Shown in pieces: positions 9,166 to 20,611 of a stretch of 64,000 nucleotides of DNA (position 1 is its first letter; each line of letters starts with the position of its first letter). Below the pieces are notes generated by a model. That model searched no databases. It saw nothing but the letters and a program-made list of their open reading frames with translations, and was not told where the DNA came from. A program made the position numbers and the translations under genes. The stretch is taken from assembly GCA_029532415.1 (NCBI GenBank), contig JAQOTA010000053.1, positions 1,302,001-1,366,000 of the forward strand, read 5' to 3'. Origin of the DNA: Marasmius tenuissimus. Lineage: Eukaryota > Basidiomycota > Agaricomycetes > Agaricales > Marasmiaceae.

Positions 9166-12100
9166 GACGTAAAATGCTTCAAGCAGGAACGGGTTTACAA
9201 CACGCTCGATTTTCGGACGGACACGTAGTTTCCCTCACTGAACGTGTTCCTTTGTCCTTGGAGGTCCAACCCGTGTCTCGTCCTCGAGGTGTGTGCGTGT
9301 ATGATACCCGTTTGCGGTTTCATCTCTTCCATTGTCAGGCTGTGATGACCGGTGCTGTACACGGCGTAACTGCGCGTGAGCTATGTTAGACTCGGATTCA
9401 TCCCGCCTCTACAGCTTGAACCTTGAAGTTTCCGATAAACAAAAGATATCTACACGAGTTGATTGCACCGGACGGCGTTCATCAGCAACCAGTGCCCACC
9501 ACACATTGATTGTTGTAAGTATGGGTGTTACCTGACAATCCTCCTTGGGGACCGAGTTGTTAGTTCCCACTGGGAACTATCCACCAAGTCCACCGACAGC
9601 AAGGCTGTCGTAGAAGGCCTCATGGAGTCAAAATTTCACCCAGCCTCCTCAGTTTCCGTCGAATCCGTTATTCAAAACCAGAGAGGCCACAGGACCAGAG
9701 GTGGCCAGCTCGGGTGCATTCCGAGAGTACCCTTAGATTTGAGGGTGCAAGTCAAGCCTCTTTCTTTGAATGGGTTCGGTTGATCTGATGTGGCGAGCCA
9801 AACAAGTCACTATTCATCGTGCCGCAGCTCAGCCTCGCCCTCCCACCATTGACAGTTGTAGGGTGAGCGGGAAGAATTCATATAAATTGATCCTGGTTCC
9901 CGTGAGCGCATATTAAGCTTGTGGTCAATAGAAGACGAAGATTGTGCGGGCCCTTGGCAGGTGACTAGCTTCGCAACAAAGTATTGAAAGACACACTGGC
10001 GGATAGTCAAAGCAACTAGCCAAAGCACCGAGAGTTGAAGCAGGAGCAAAGTCAAAGCGAGTGAGCGTAGTTTTTCATACCCGGAGTGTGGATCATCTCG
10101 CCGTGGGTTTTACGCCCGAGTCGGGGACCTCGATCCGGTGACATGTAACCAGCCGGCCCCATCCTGCCTGTGAGCATCGAGCTAACGAGGACAAGCACGG
10201 TCTACTAACTAGTGATATGAGCGAGACATATTGTTTGTGCTAGCCAAGTTAGTCTCGGGCGTCAAGTAAGAGGTCCTTGATACCCGCATCTCACAATCCT
10301 TCAACCAGAAAGGACAGGCACGAGGGCAAAGCGGGTCAGTCGGAAGGGGCTGGGAGGTAAAAGTGAAATGAAAATGTCTTTGAGTCGAATTTCAGACCGG
10401 TGAATTGAAGGATCAATCATACCGTAAAATTCGTGCCCAGCCTTCAGTGAGCGGGGTGGGTCGAAGTCGAACGTTCGGTAGTCATTTTGATCATCGGAGG
10501 CTTTGAGTCGAGACTTCACCGTTTTCTCTGGGGTACAAATCTCGAAAGTGGCGTCTTGGTGAATCCTCGCTTGGAGGCCAAATCGCGCCCTCGATACTAA
10601 GCTTCAGTATGGCAATAAGACCGATTAGTACCCAGCTATGATTGGCGCCATTTCATACGATGCCTCCGCCTTCCTGTATCTAGAATGAGCCTTCGATCGG
10701 GCTTCCAAGTCAAGGTGAGACGAATTATTATGAAGGGGAGTCAAGCTTTGTGGCACACGTGCCCACCCACCCGAAGCGGGTTTACAACTACAAGAGGAAG
10801 GTGAGTTTCCAGCTGCCTGACCTCCGAAGAGTCTTGTTGAGCCTGACCTGAGTTTGCCGGCACTATTTAGGCTGGGCCAAATTCCTGGTTTCGGTGTTTG
10901 CTGAGAGTTATACCCGTTCACGGTCCCAGAGGATTCCAGAAGCTGTATTAGAGAATGAGTAGACCAGCGTGTGGATAAAGTATGTATATGCCACACTGTC
11001 ACGGCGATGGGCCAGTCTGAGGCTTATTCTCTTCGCCAATGTTACATACCATGACACCGTAACCTTTTTGGTAGGACGATGAGGACGAACCACGGTCGTA
11101 GCTGAGGCTGACATTGACTCTGAATCACGGTGTCGTTATTTCTCTTTGAGATTTCTTGTATGTATAGAGCTTGTGGCTTCGGCCGGCCAAAGAGTACTGC
11201 CGGCAGCCTGCAAGATGAATCCAAGTCGATCCAAAATGAAAACGAGAAGAGGCATCTGAGTCGGGATCCTCAAACGACAAGAAGCATCGAGAATCGTTGG
11301 TTTATCATGGAGGTCAAATTGAAAGGTTTCAGATTAGATAAGCCCCCTCATTGGGCGCTCGGCGATGCCGGCCATTTTATTCTCGACGACCATGTCGCGT
11401 TGTAGGCGCTCTTGGTCCTCCATGTCGACGCACCTAAATGAACTCAAACGTTCCCCTGGAATGGGAGATATGGCCCTCAAACTTGCAGGACTTGCTCTGA
11501 GGTCGGAACTCGCCACTTTGCGCATGCAGCCTACGGCCGGCTCTCAGTTTTCTCCAGGGGTCAATGGTCTCCAGCAAGGATAAAGGCTCAGAGTCTCGAG
11601 ACTTGTGAGATTTTCACCATTCCTGACTATGCGCCTCACCTCATCCAGTTACTCAGTGAACGATGTCAGCCAATGTTCTGCGAAACAAAACCGTCCACTG
11701 TTCCAATGGCGTCACAAAGCCCAAAGTCGCGCTTGCCTGACTGAATGTCGTCCATGGATTTAGTGACGATCGCGATGAATTGCACCATACTTCACGAGTC
11801 GACACACACGGCCTGGTAGGAGGATAAACTCCATATCATGCGGTGCTCCTGTTCCGTCGAGTTCCGCTTTGCTCTCACGAGAGTGGGGCTTTTCTGATCC
11901 ATGGAATAAAATATGCCAACCATCCTCAGTGAAACATTCGTGAAGAAGGGCGCGGAACATGGGGAACGGGTAGTACGTGTGTGTGCCCGGTCGGGAAGAT
12001 CAACTCATTGACGTTACAATGAATAGACCACTCGGTAGAAGTCTCGAAACGCGCTGTCTGATTGGGCCGCAGAGGACTTGTGGGTCGAGACTCGGACATG

Positions 12101-12393
12101 AAGAAGGTGATTGGCCAATCGCGGTGTGCTCACTTCCGGTCGAACTCCTTCGACGTTCGCTCATGGTACTCTTTGTTAGACTCCAAGGAGATCACAGACG
12201 TATTTTCTTTGCTTTTCTCAAGCCGGGGACTCCATGGCGTTTACCTCGAGAGCTCGACGCCTTTCGGTCTTTCCAGCTTACTCGAAGCGTATTTAAGCTG
12301 GACGACTGTCAGGAATGATCATCAACCAACCAAACAGCTTTACTCCTCTTCAAACCACTCCAGCTCCTCTACCCCTTCAACCTGATTGAAAAC
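9166..12393. other. long unassigned stretch, 5' flank of the oxidase gene
   Basis: No gene recognised over 3.2 kb. Several frames of 70-125 codons exist (for example minus strand 10625-11002 and plus strand 11977-12318), but none has domain motifs, a signal peptide or consistent intron signals. No tRNA-like T-arm, tandem repeat or transposon terminus was seen. A TATTTAAG element at 12290-12297 probably belongs to the oxidase promoter. Confidence 0.4.
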
Positions 12394-13708
12394 ATGTCTC
12401 AGCCAAAACTCACAATGTGGAGAGACATCTCCCCCCTTCCTGAACCCCTCGTCAAGCCTTCTGAGAACTCCAAGCATGTTCTGGTTGTCGGTGGTGGCGT
12501 TATTGGCCTCACAACTTCCTGGACCCTGCTAGATCGTGGCTACAACGTCACAGTCGTCTCTAAAGAGTGGGCATCCTACGGCAAGGAGCAACGGATTGCC
12601 TCCCAAATTGCCGGCGCCCTATGGGAATACCCTCCCGCAGTTTGCGGCCAACATACCGACAAAATTTCCCTCCAGCACAGTAAACAGTGGTGCATGGTCG
12701 CATACCATGTCTGGAACCACATCGCCTCCGACGAAAAGCTCTCCAAGGCGGCGGGTGTCAGGATGATGCCCAGTGCTTTCTACTTCCCCGACCCTGTCAA
12801 TTCCGACGATTTCCAACGCGAGAAGATGAATGAGATTGCTGCTAGCGGTGTTGTTGGGTTCAACCATGGCGGGAAGGATCTCATCGCCAAACGCCGAATC
12901 GACCCGGAACATGGTGGTGTTGACGCGTACGAGATTATGGCTCCCGTCATCGATACTGACCAGGCTATGAGTTGGCTCATGGACCTCGTCAAAGCCAAGG
13001 GCGCGAAGTTGCACACGGAGACGATTCATGGTGATTTGCTCCAGCAGGAAGAGAACTTGCGAGAGAGGTGGGGAGTGGATGCGATCGTCAATTGCACTGG
13101 CATTGCTGGAGCGGAGGTTGCCAGTGATGACTCGTGCTACCCTATCCGAGGTGGTCTCATTCGCCTTATCAATGATGGCAAGAGGTTCCCGAAGATTGAG
13201 GCCGCGATGACTATCTCCGCCGACGCGTCGAGGAAGAATGAGATTGTGTTCATCGTTCCCAGGAGCGAGAATATCCTGCTTATGGGAGGTATGTGTTCTT
13301 ACTTCCGACTCCTGGGTAATCGAATATGTTTATTCATGAATACCCTCAGGCTTCACGGAGCCCCATCAATGGGATCTCGACCTCACCCTCGAATCTCCCG
13401 TGATGCAGCGCATGAAGGAGCGTTGCGAAGCCTTCCTCCCCGAATTGAAGAACGCTCAGATTGATCCTGATTACCCGGTTGCACAGGGACTGAGACCATT
13501 CCGGGGCACAAACATCCGTGTCGAACGAGAACTGCGAAGTCTCGGGGATGGTGTCGCCCCCAGTCGCATTGTCCATTCTTACGGACATGGAGGTGCTGGT
13601 TGGAGCTTGTCCTTTGGTTGTGCAGGAGATGTAGTGAACTTGGTCGAGGAGGCGATATCAGGCACCAGACCGAAGGGCACAACATCTGCCACTGTTGAGT
13701 CACATTGA
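12394..13708 (+). CDS. D-amino-acid oxidase family FAD enzyme
   Basis: FAD-dependent oxidative deamination of D-amino acids (or D-aspartate) to 2-oxo acids, ammonia and hydrogen peroxide. Two exons, 12394-13288 and 13350-13708, give 1254 nt and 417 aa. The N-terminal dinucleotide-binding motif is GGGVIGLTT (residues 33-41). The C-terminal DAO signature is IVHSYGHGGAGWSLSFGCA. The single intron (GTATGT...CTCAG) splits LMGG and FTEPHQW in frame. Fungal DAOs are commonly peroxisomal with a C-terminal SKL-type signal; this one ends VESH, so peroxisomal targeting by PTS1 is not evident. Residues 1-28 before the Rossmann strand are longer than in the classical enzymes. Substrate preference (neutral versus acidic D-amino acids) is not determined. 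Confidence 0.92.
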
Positions 13709-14893
13709 GAGTTGTTACACACATATCGGGCTCGATAGAGAGTCCCAGCTGTAACTGTACTTTAGATTTTCCCTTTTCTGTAGCTGTTCAACAATGTACC
13801 TTTAACGAGTTACACCAGGTTTCGACACGACAGCTGGCCTCTGTCCTTCGGGCTAGTGATTACCGATACAGCAAAGGGACAGTGCAATGAATTGGGTAGG
13901 TTCTAGCGCTCAGCGCCTCCAGCTTTTCCAGTCGACGATTATTCGCGCGTCTCCCCGGACCAAATCCCCACCGGGCCCCATGTCGCGGATCTCAGATGCG
14001 CATTTCAAGACTTAAACGTCGACTGAAGGCGTGGCCATGAGCGTTCAACGACAATTGGTTGCGCTCCCATTGGCATGAAGAGGCAGAACGCATTACGCTG
14101 GGCTGCGAACTGAAGTACTGAAGGCCGGTCGATGATTGTCGCTCTGCTTTCAGCATCGCCGTGACTTGTATCCAACGCATGCTGTCTCTCCAAGGATAGA
14201 TCCATCTTGATGTGTAATGCCAACCCTCGGACCGCTGCACATCAATGTGGCGAGCTGTGTATTTCAAGACCCTATGTACGTACAGCGTGTTCCAGCCGCA
14301 ATGGCAACAAAGAGGGTGAGGATTATAATTCGCTTCGAACGTGGCTTATCTCTCTGCTGTTGTTTTTGTTCTTGTCCTTGGGAAAGGGTGATAGCCAGGA
14401 AGTGACAGCCGACCACGGCTGAAAAGAGGAAATCTTTTGGCTGACCTGTAATAGAATGAACGTCTCGTTCCGAGCTTGAGGAGACCTTCCACCGAGGCGA
14501 TCCAAGTATAGCGTCCTTCCAAGATATTCTTAGCCCGCTCGACGCTGGGCCGTTCGTACGAAATGATTTTTGATGAATTCCTTCCCATGTTATTCATTCC
14601 AGGTGCCTGCCAGTGCCAAACGAGGCTCAGAAGCCCATTTGCAAGAAATGAAGGCAACCCATGACCATGATCCGGACGTTATTAACTACACTGGGCTATA
14701 TCTGTGGGCCGTGTGACCTGGAAAATAAACATAGCAAGTGTAGACTTGTCAACATAAAGACCGTAGTGATCACGAACGATGGCATGCTCCTAGCGCAAAG
14801 TTAGGCTCCGCGCTTGGCCCTTCCCCCCTCTCACTTTCCCATTTTATAAAGCCTGCCTGCCTATCTTCACACCCTTTCTTCCCAACCTACACA
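13709..14893. other. intergenic
   Basis: 3' flank of the oxidase gene and 5' flank of the next gene. No gene is supported. Confidence 0.4.
14845..14850 (+). promoter_or_regulatory. TATA box of the GRGG-repeat gene
   Basis: TATAAA, 49 bp upstream of the ATG at 14894, following a pyrimidine-rich tract. Confidence 0.65.
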
Positions 14894-15936
14894 ATGCCTA
14901 CTAACGGACGTCGCGACAGCTCGCCCTCTTCGAGACCCAACCCATCGAGAAGCTTATCGGGTCAAATTTCCCAGCTAGGCGCGAGAATAAATAGGGCTCT
15001 GAGCGGTGATCGTCTTGGAAGAGATTCGGATTCGATGACGAGTGCGAGCACTGTCGTTACAGAGGATGGTGAGTTCGTTTCCAGTCGTTGCGAGGCTTTA
15101 TTGGTGGAAACGGAGGAGACGGTGGTGGTTAGAAAGAGAGATTGTATTGAGGGAGATAAGAGCGGATAGCCTGCGATAAGGGAGGGTCAGACGTCTGCCG
15201 CTCCTTATCTCCCTGTCTTATCTCTGTTTTCTCCCTTTCTATTCTCTCCGTCATGTCAGTGTGATTTAGTGTGATTGACTTGAGTTGTCCAGCCAATGCA
15301 CGGTCCGTTTCTAGAGGTCGAACCGGTTTTGTGAGTTTCATCACTTGTCGTCCTCAGGACAGTCCAGTACTCACGTGCTTTTTTCTCTACTCGCAGAGCT
15401 CATACGGTCGAGGAGGACTGGGGAACATTCATGAAAACGGGGCAGGATATGATGAGAGTAACGTTGTGAGAGGAAGAGACAGAGCTCGAGTCGGTTCTGT
15501 AGACCCTCTACCGCCGCCAGAACGAGTGAGCATCTGATGTCTGGATGAAAAAAGGGACTATCGCATGCTAACCAGAGTTTTGTGAAAGGCATTCTCGACA
15601 GGTCGCGGTGGCGTAGGGAATATCAGGGCACCCTCTGTTGACTCGGTCACCAGTGACGCTGCATCGTCGAAGAGTGTTCCGACAACATTCACAAGTGTTA
15701 CCACAGTCGTAACGGTGAGGATATTCTTTGCCTAGTCCCAGTCCAACCGTTGAACTGTTCGCCAGCCTGGAACTACCTCTCGTTCGCTCTCGAGAGGGCC
15801 CCCCATGGTGTCAACTGGCAGGGGTGGACTTGGGAACATCAGGAATTCTCAGACTACGACGTACGTTTAGCCGTTGTCCTTGAGACTCGATTCTGACTGA
15901 GACTTGGTGCTATGCAGGGGCCCACCTCGTCGATGA
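14894..15936 (+). CDS. GRGGxGN-repeat protein (DUF3602, Par32-like)
   Basis: Six exons: 14894-15068, 15293-15330, 15397-15525, 15589-15714, 15766-15860 and 15918-15936. They give 582 nt and 193 aa. The protein is low-complexity and Ser/Arg-rich and carries three copies of the family signature: YGRGGLGN, TGRGGVGNI and TGRGGLGNI. One further degenerate GR-G stretch is SRGRTGF. This repeat defines the fungal DUF3602 family, which includes yeast Par32, a TOR-responsive phosphoprotein that inhibits ammonium transporters through its repeated motifs. A similar nitrogen-signalling role here is an inference from the family. All joins keep frame; the acceptor of the fourth exon (AAAG at 15588) was chosen because it restores the repeat. 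The last exon is short and its frame is the least certain part. Confidence 0.82.
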
Positions 15937-16787
15937 CTATCCAAAGCATCGACGATTGATTTATGCTCTTCATCCTTTTGTGATCATTTGTGAGTTCTTC
16001 TGGCCCAAAAACCAACACCTGGGCTCACTTCAAGGACCCAGGATTGTTCCCCTTCTTGTAAAATATCCGGCCTCGAACACATCTTGTACCAATATGGAGC
16101 TCAAAATCAGAGGTTTCGATTGTATCCAATTTTGCTGGATGTCGATGAGGTGCTGTCCCGGCAGGCGTCGGTAACTAGTTGACTCTTTGCATTGTTGCAA
16201 TGACGAACCCTCTTCTAGCGAGGATCACCATTTTCGCTGAGTAAACAGGAGGGTAAGTCGGGCTGCTTGAGTCGGAATTGCCGAAGGGAAAGCCAGATAA
16301 TGCATTTTGGGCGCTGAGCGCCGCGGCCCACCCCGGACAGCGAGTCCGTGACTAGAACTACCACCAGAAGGGGCTCAGATCAGGTGGGTCAACTGTTGGC
16401 TTCGTGGTCGTACTTATGTACTCTGACTGACCTCAGTCCGAGTCGCCCAGGTGTACTCGGCCAACATCGGAGCTCACCAGATCGACTTTACGAGTTGAGC
16501 GCTCCAGTGCCATTGCAGCCAGGAAGAAGCCCCCAGGATTCTACCCGTTCTTTCTGGCCTCCACGATAGTTGCCTGTAATCGATGGGAACAACGCGACAC
16601 CTGAAGCATGAAACACGACCTAAACAGGGAAGCCCGGAAGAACTCTACCCAAAGGAGGTCACTTTTCACCGAATTTCTTAGGCGATTGTCTTGCTCTTGC
16701 TAAAACTAGCTCCATTAGCCCACCCGGAAACAGCCCCTTATATCTGGCCAGACATGAATCCAGGGAAGGATACAACCCCACACAAGA
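15937..16787. other. intergenic
   Basis: No gene recognised between the GRGG-repeat gene and the P450 gene. Confidence 0.4.
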
Positions 16788-18954
16788 ATGGAGGACCACC
16801 CCCTACTTCTCGCAGGCTTCGCCACGGCTTGTGCTGTCTTCGTTTACACTCGTGCACTCAAGTCGCCAAGTCCGGCTCCGTTACCACCTGGACCAAAGGG
16901 ATTACCTCTCATCGGAAACGTACTGGACCTCCCACAAACGCAGGCTTGGCTGACTTTCGCGAAATGGGCAGAAGAGTATGGTAAGCCCATCTTCTGTGGT
17001 TGGGTTTGTGATAAAGAACGATACGGATGCTCACGTTTTGGGCAGGTCCTATCACTCACGTCCGAGTCCCCGGACTCCCAATCATCGTCCTCAACGACGC
17101 AACTTGCACCTCCGATTTGTTGGACAAAAAAGGTCGACAATACAGCGATCGACCAAGACTCGTAATGGGAGGCGAACTCGTTGGGTGGGATCAAGGACCG
17201 GCTCTTGCACAATTTGGAAAGCCGTGGTCGGATTATAGACGGATAATGGCTCAGTTTCTTGGGTCGCGCTCCAAAATTGATGGCTCATACGGACGCGTTT
17301 TGGAAGAAGCGACTCACCAGTATCTCAAGGACCTTTTGTCGAGTCCGGCAGAATGGGTAGAACACGGCCGTCGGTGCGTCTATGCCGCGAACTCTACATA
17401 AGACTACCTCTGAGGTTCTTTTGAAGGTTCGCCGCTGCGATAGTCCTCCAAATTGCCTTTGGTTACAAGGCAGAGAGCAAGGATGACCCTCTAATCTCGA
17501 TCGTGGATGAGGCAGTTGCACAGTTCTCAGAAACTACCGCACCGAACGCGTATGCTGTTGACACTTTCCCATTTCGTGAGTTCGACTACTCTCATTCCCC
17601 TAGCAAGTTCCGATTGCTCATGTGCTTACTTGTCAAGTCCGGTACGTCCCGGAATGGTTTCCGGGCGCTGGGTGGAAGAAGAAAGCTACACATTATCGCA
17701 AGACTCTGGAGGCTATGCTCAATCTTCCTTTTGATATGGTGAAAATGCGTATGGTGCGTTTTCAAGATTCGAGAACTCGAGTCTCTCATTTCTGAATATC
17801 ATATTCCAGGCGGAGGGCACTTCAACTACCTGCGTTGTATCAGATCTTCTTTCTGGAGACAAAAAGCTCACCCCGGAGGAGGAGGAGAACATCAAGTGGG
17901 CAGCGGCCGGAATATACAGCGGTGAGCTCGAATTTTTAACGTAGGACAGCAAGGGAATTTATTCCGAATAAATCTTCAGGCGGCGCAGAGACTGTGAGAC
18001 CACTTCGGCCTTTCTCGTTCGCATCAGCGGTGTGTTGACATCCTCACAGACCGCCGCATCGCTGGAAGCCTTTATTCTCGCGATGACACTGCACCCGGAT
18101 GCTCAGCGAAAAGCTCAACAAGAATTGGACGCAGTTCTCGGACGAGGTGTTGTACCAACACTTTCTGATCGGGCTCGTCTCCCGTACAACGAGGCTCTGA
18201 TCTCAGAGGCCTTTCGCTTGTACACTATCGGACCACTAGGTAGGAAAAGAGGTTCTGACAATTGTTATTGCCCAATTCATTGACGATCGAATTACCAGGT
18301 CTACCGCACGTTGCCACCGAGGACGACGTTTACGATGGGTATTTCATACCGAAAGGCTCGATAATTATAGCCAACAATTGGTAGTTACACATCGTCATAT
18401 TCTCTGCGCATCAGCCTCAAACTCATCGCTTCCCTCGCAGGCTTTTCAATCGCGACAGTGGCACGTACGCCAATCCGGAAGTATTCAGGCCGGAACGCTT
18501 CATCTCCACTGAGGACCATACCAAGGAACGCGATTCCAGAGAGACCCTTTTTGGGTATGGACGAAGGTAAGCTACGCGGCCTCCTTCCATCCCTCGAAAC
18601 CGCTTTTAACTACGCCCCGCTCCCAGGACTTGCCCAGGTATGTATCTTCGGCTTTGCGCTCTCTCGCAGTTCTGAAGAAATATTCCAGGGATACATCTCG
18701 CTGACGCTTCGACCTGGCTTGTTTTCACCTCGACACTGGCCTTCTTTGACATCAAGCCACCAGTTGCGGAAGATGGGAAACCTGTCTGGCCGTCTGGCAA
18801 ATTCATGGATGGTAGTATCAGGTACGTTCGAGTTGCCGCCCTAAGTGCTGTATTCTGGTTCGTTGAACTGCTTGAGAACAGTCACCCTGAACCGTTCCAA
18901 TGTGTTATCACCCCACGGGAGGGTGTTATAGACGTCATACGCAGATTGGGATGA
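16788..18954 (+). CDS. cytochrome P450 monooxygenase, 12 exons
   Basis: Haem-thiolate monooxygenase, probably ER-anchored by its N-terminal hydrophobic segment. Exons: 16788-16980, 17046-17373, 17427-17575, 17638-17753, 17810-17921, 17980-17993, 18050-18239, 18299-18380, 18441-18566, 18627-18637, 18689-18821 and 18882-18954. They give 1527 nt and 508 aa. Motifs in order: proline hinge PPGPKGLPLIGN, I-helix AGIYSGGAETT, ExxR as EAFR, FRPERF, and haem loop FGYGRRTCPG with the cysteine at about residue 439. Two exons are tiny: 14 nt inside the I-helix and 11 nt carrying the haem cysteine. The general look is that of mushroom P450s related to the O-methylsterigmatocystin oxidoreductase-like group (CYP64/CYP5150-type names are often given). 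The substrate is unknown. The next gene downstream on the same strand is a NAD(P)-binding protein. Confidence 0.93.
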
Positions 18955-19232
18955 TATGAAGGAAGGCCTGGCAACTATCTCTTCTGCGTAGTCCAATAGA
19001 GATGAAGTGTATCGCAGGTTCGCGGCGCCCTCCGAGTCACTGGCTCTCATGACCGTCAATTAGTTCAATAGCATCAGTGATGTCTTACTCAGCACTTATC
19101 GATTATCGGGCGAAGTGGGTCAGCTCCACGCTACCGCGTTTATAAAAATTGAGGGTCGTGTTTCGGTGCATGAAAATCTGAATCACTTGAGGAGATCTCC
19201 AATTACTACTGCAAACACGCTTCGGATAGACT

Positions 19233-20479
19233 ATGTCGACAAAAGAGTCAAGCCAGGTCGTCGTGATCGCGGGAGCAAGCGACCTCGCAAAATACTTCGT
19301 CGAAGAACTCGTTGCCCACGGCAAACGCCAAATTGTACTCCTTTCACGTGCGGTAAGTATCTCTCCAAACAAGCGTTGTTGTCGTCGGACTCACCAGTTT
19401 TTGACGCAGAAACGCGATTGGTTCAGTGACCGGCCAGAAGTAACCACCCATATCACCGACTACAGTCTCGAGTCCATCCAATCTATCCTCAACACCACGA
19501 AAGCCACCGTCCTGTTTTCGTTCCTCCATTCCAACGATACAGCGATGTACAACACAGCGCATTCCGCGATGCTCGAAGCCTGCAAAAGTTCCTCCACCTG
19601 TAAGCGTTTTGTCCCTTCCGAGTATGGAGGGAATCTCGAAACGTACCCATTATTGCCGAGATTCTACGCACCTACTCATGCAGAGTTCCGGAAAGAACTT
19701 GAGAGGAACGCGGGTGACGTCGAGTGGACGTTGGTCAATATCGGGTGGTTCATGGACTACTTCGCTCCGGTCGGAAAGAGCTACATGAAACCACTTCACC
19801 CCGTCTGGCCCCTGAACCTAGAGAAATGGGAAGTCGTCATTCTAGGAACGGGTGATGAACCGATAGCCTGGACAAGCGCGAGAGATGTCGCAAAAGCACT
19901 GGTTCGTTTGATAGATTGCAATGATTGGGTATGTGTCGTGTTTCAAACCTTTTTATGGCTTCAACTTTCGAGGCCAGTTTCCTTCATGACGTTAGATGAG
20001 CGTGTCTGATGGTCCGATCGTCAATAGGAAAAGCATACCTATCTCTGTGGCGAGCTCGGTTCCTGGAACAAGGCGATACGACAGGTCGAAGACTACTATG
20101 GTGGATTCCTTCTTTCCTGATCGTCTATCAAAGATGTGTGCTGACTCATTGACTCGTGTAGGTCCCCGGTGGGGAGATGGGCCAATGAAAGTACTTTCCA
20201 GATCGATTTCTCGTGTAATCCTGTTGCGCTCATCAGTCCTTCATTTGACAGAAGACACGACGAAGTGCCGCAGAAGTCGAGACCGCACTAACTGAGCATG
20301 CAAGTGACGAAGACCCCAGCTCGTTGTGGAAGGCGTACATGGATGAATGGAACGTCACAGGTGCGAGCGCCGTGCCGTGGGACATTGTGATGAGGCAGAG
20401 AGAGAGATACTTTGACGGGATAGGGTTTAGAAGCATACAACAGCTCATGAAGGATGCGGAGAAGTGTGAAAAGGTTTAA
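19233..20479 (+). CDS. NmrA-like NAD(P)-binding (isoflavone-reductase-like) protein
   Basis: Atypical short-chain dehydrogenase fold. Five exons, 19233-19352, 19410-19928, 20028-20100, 20162-20190 and 20252-20479, give 969 nt and 322 aa. The N-terminus is VVVIAGASDLAKYFVEEL, a Rossmann turn in which the third glycine of GxxGxxG is replaced by alanine. Further family landmarks are RFVPSEYGGN, NIGWFMDY and the C-terminal segment rich in charged helices. Members act either as reductases in secondary metabolism or as redox-sensing regulators such as NmrA. It starts 279 bp after the P450 gene on the same strand, so a shared pathway is possible but not shown. The 29-nt fourth exon was chosen because it alone keeps frame to the C-terminal exon. 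Confidence 0.85.
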
Positions 20480-20611
20480 AATGATAGTCCAAATCGCATT
20501 TTGCTTCCTAGTACAACAGTCAGCCGCGATGATATTAGTGTTCTATCACGTAGACAATAAGAAAGGAGACTGCAAAAATGGATGGTATGACAAACGTAGG
20601 ATATCCGATAT

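Noticed and set aside
10060..10160. Possible tRNA-like GC-rich stretch
   Set aside because: I could not fold a D-arm, anticodon arm and T-arm; no GTTCRANYC box in the right place.
12619..13029. 136-codon frame on the minus strand
   Set aside because: It is antisense to the D-amino-acid oxidase exon and has no motifs of its own.
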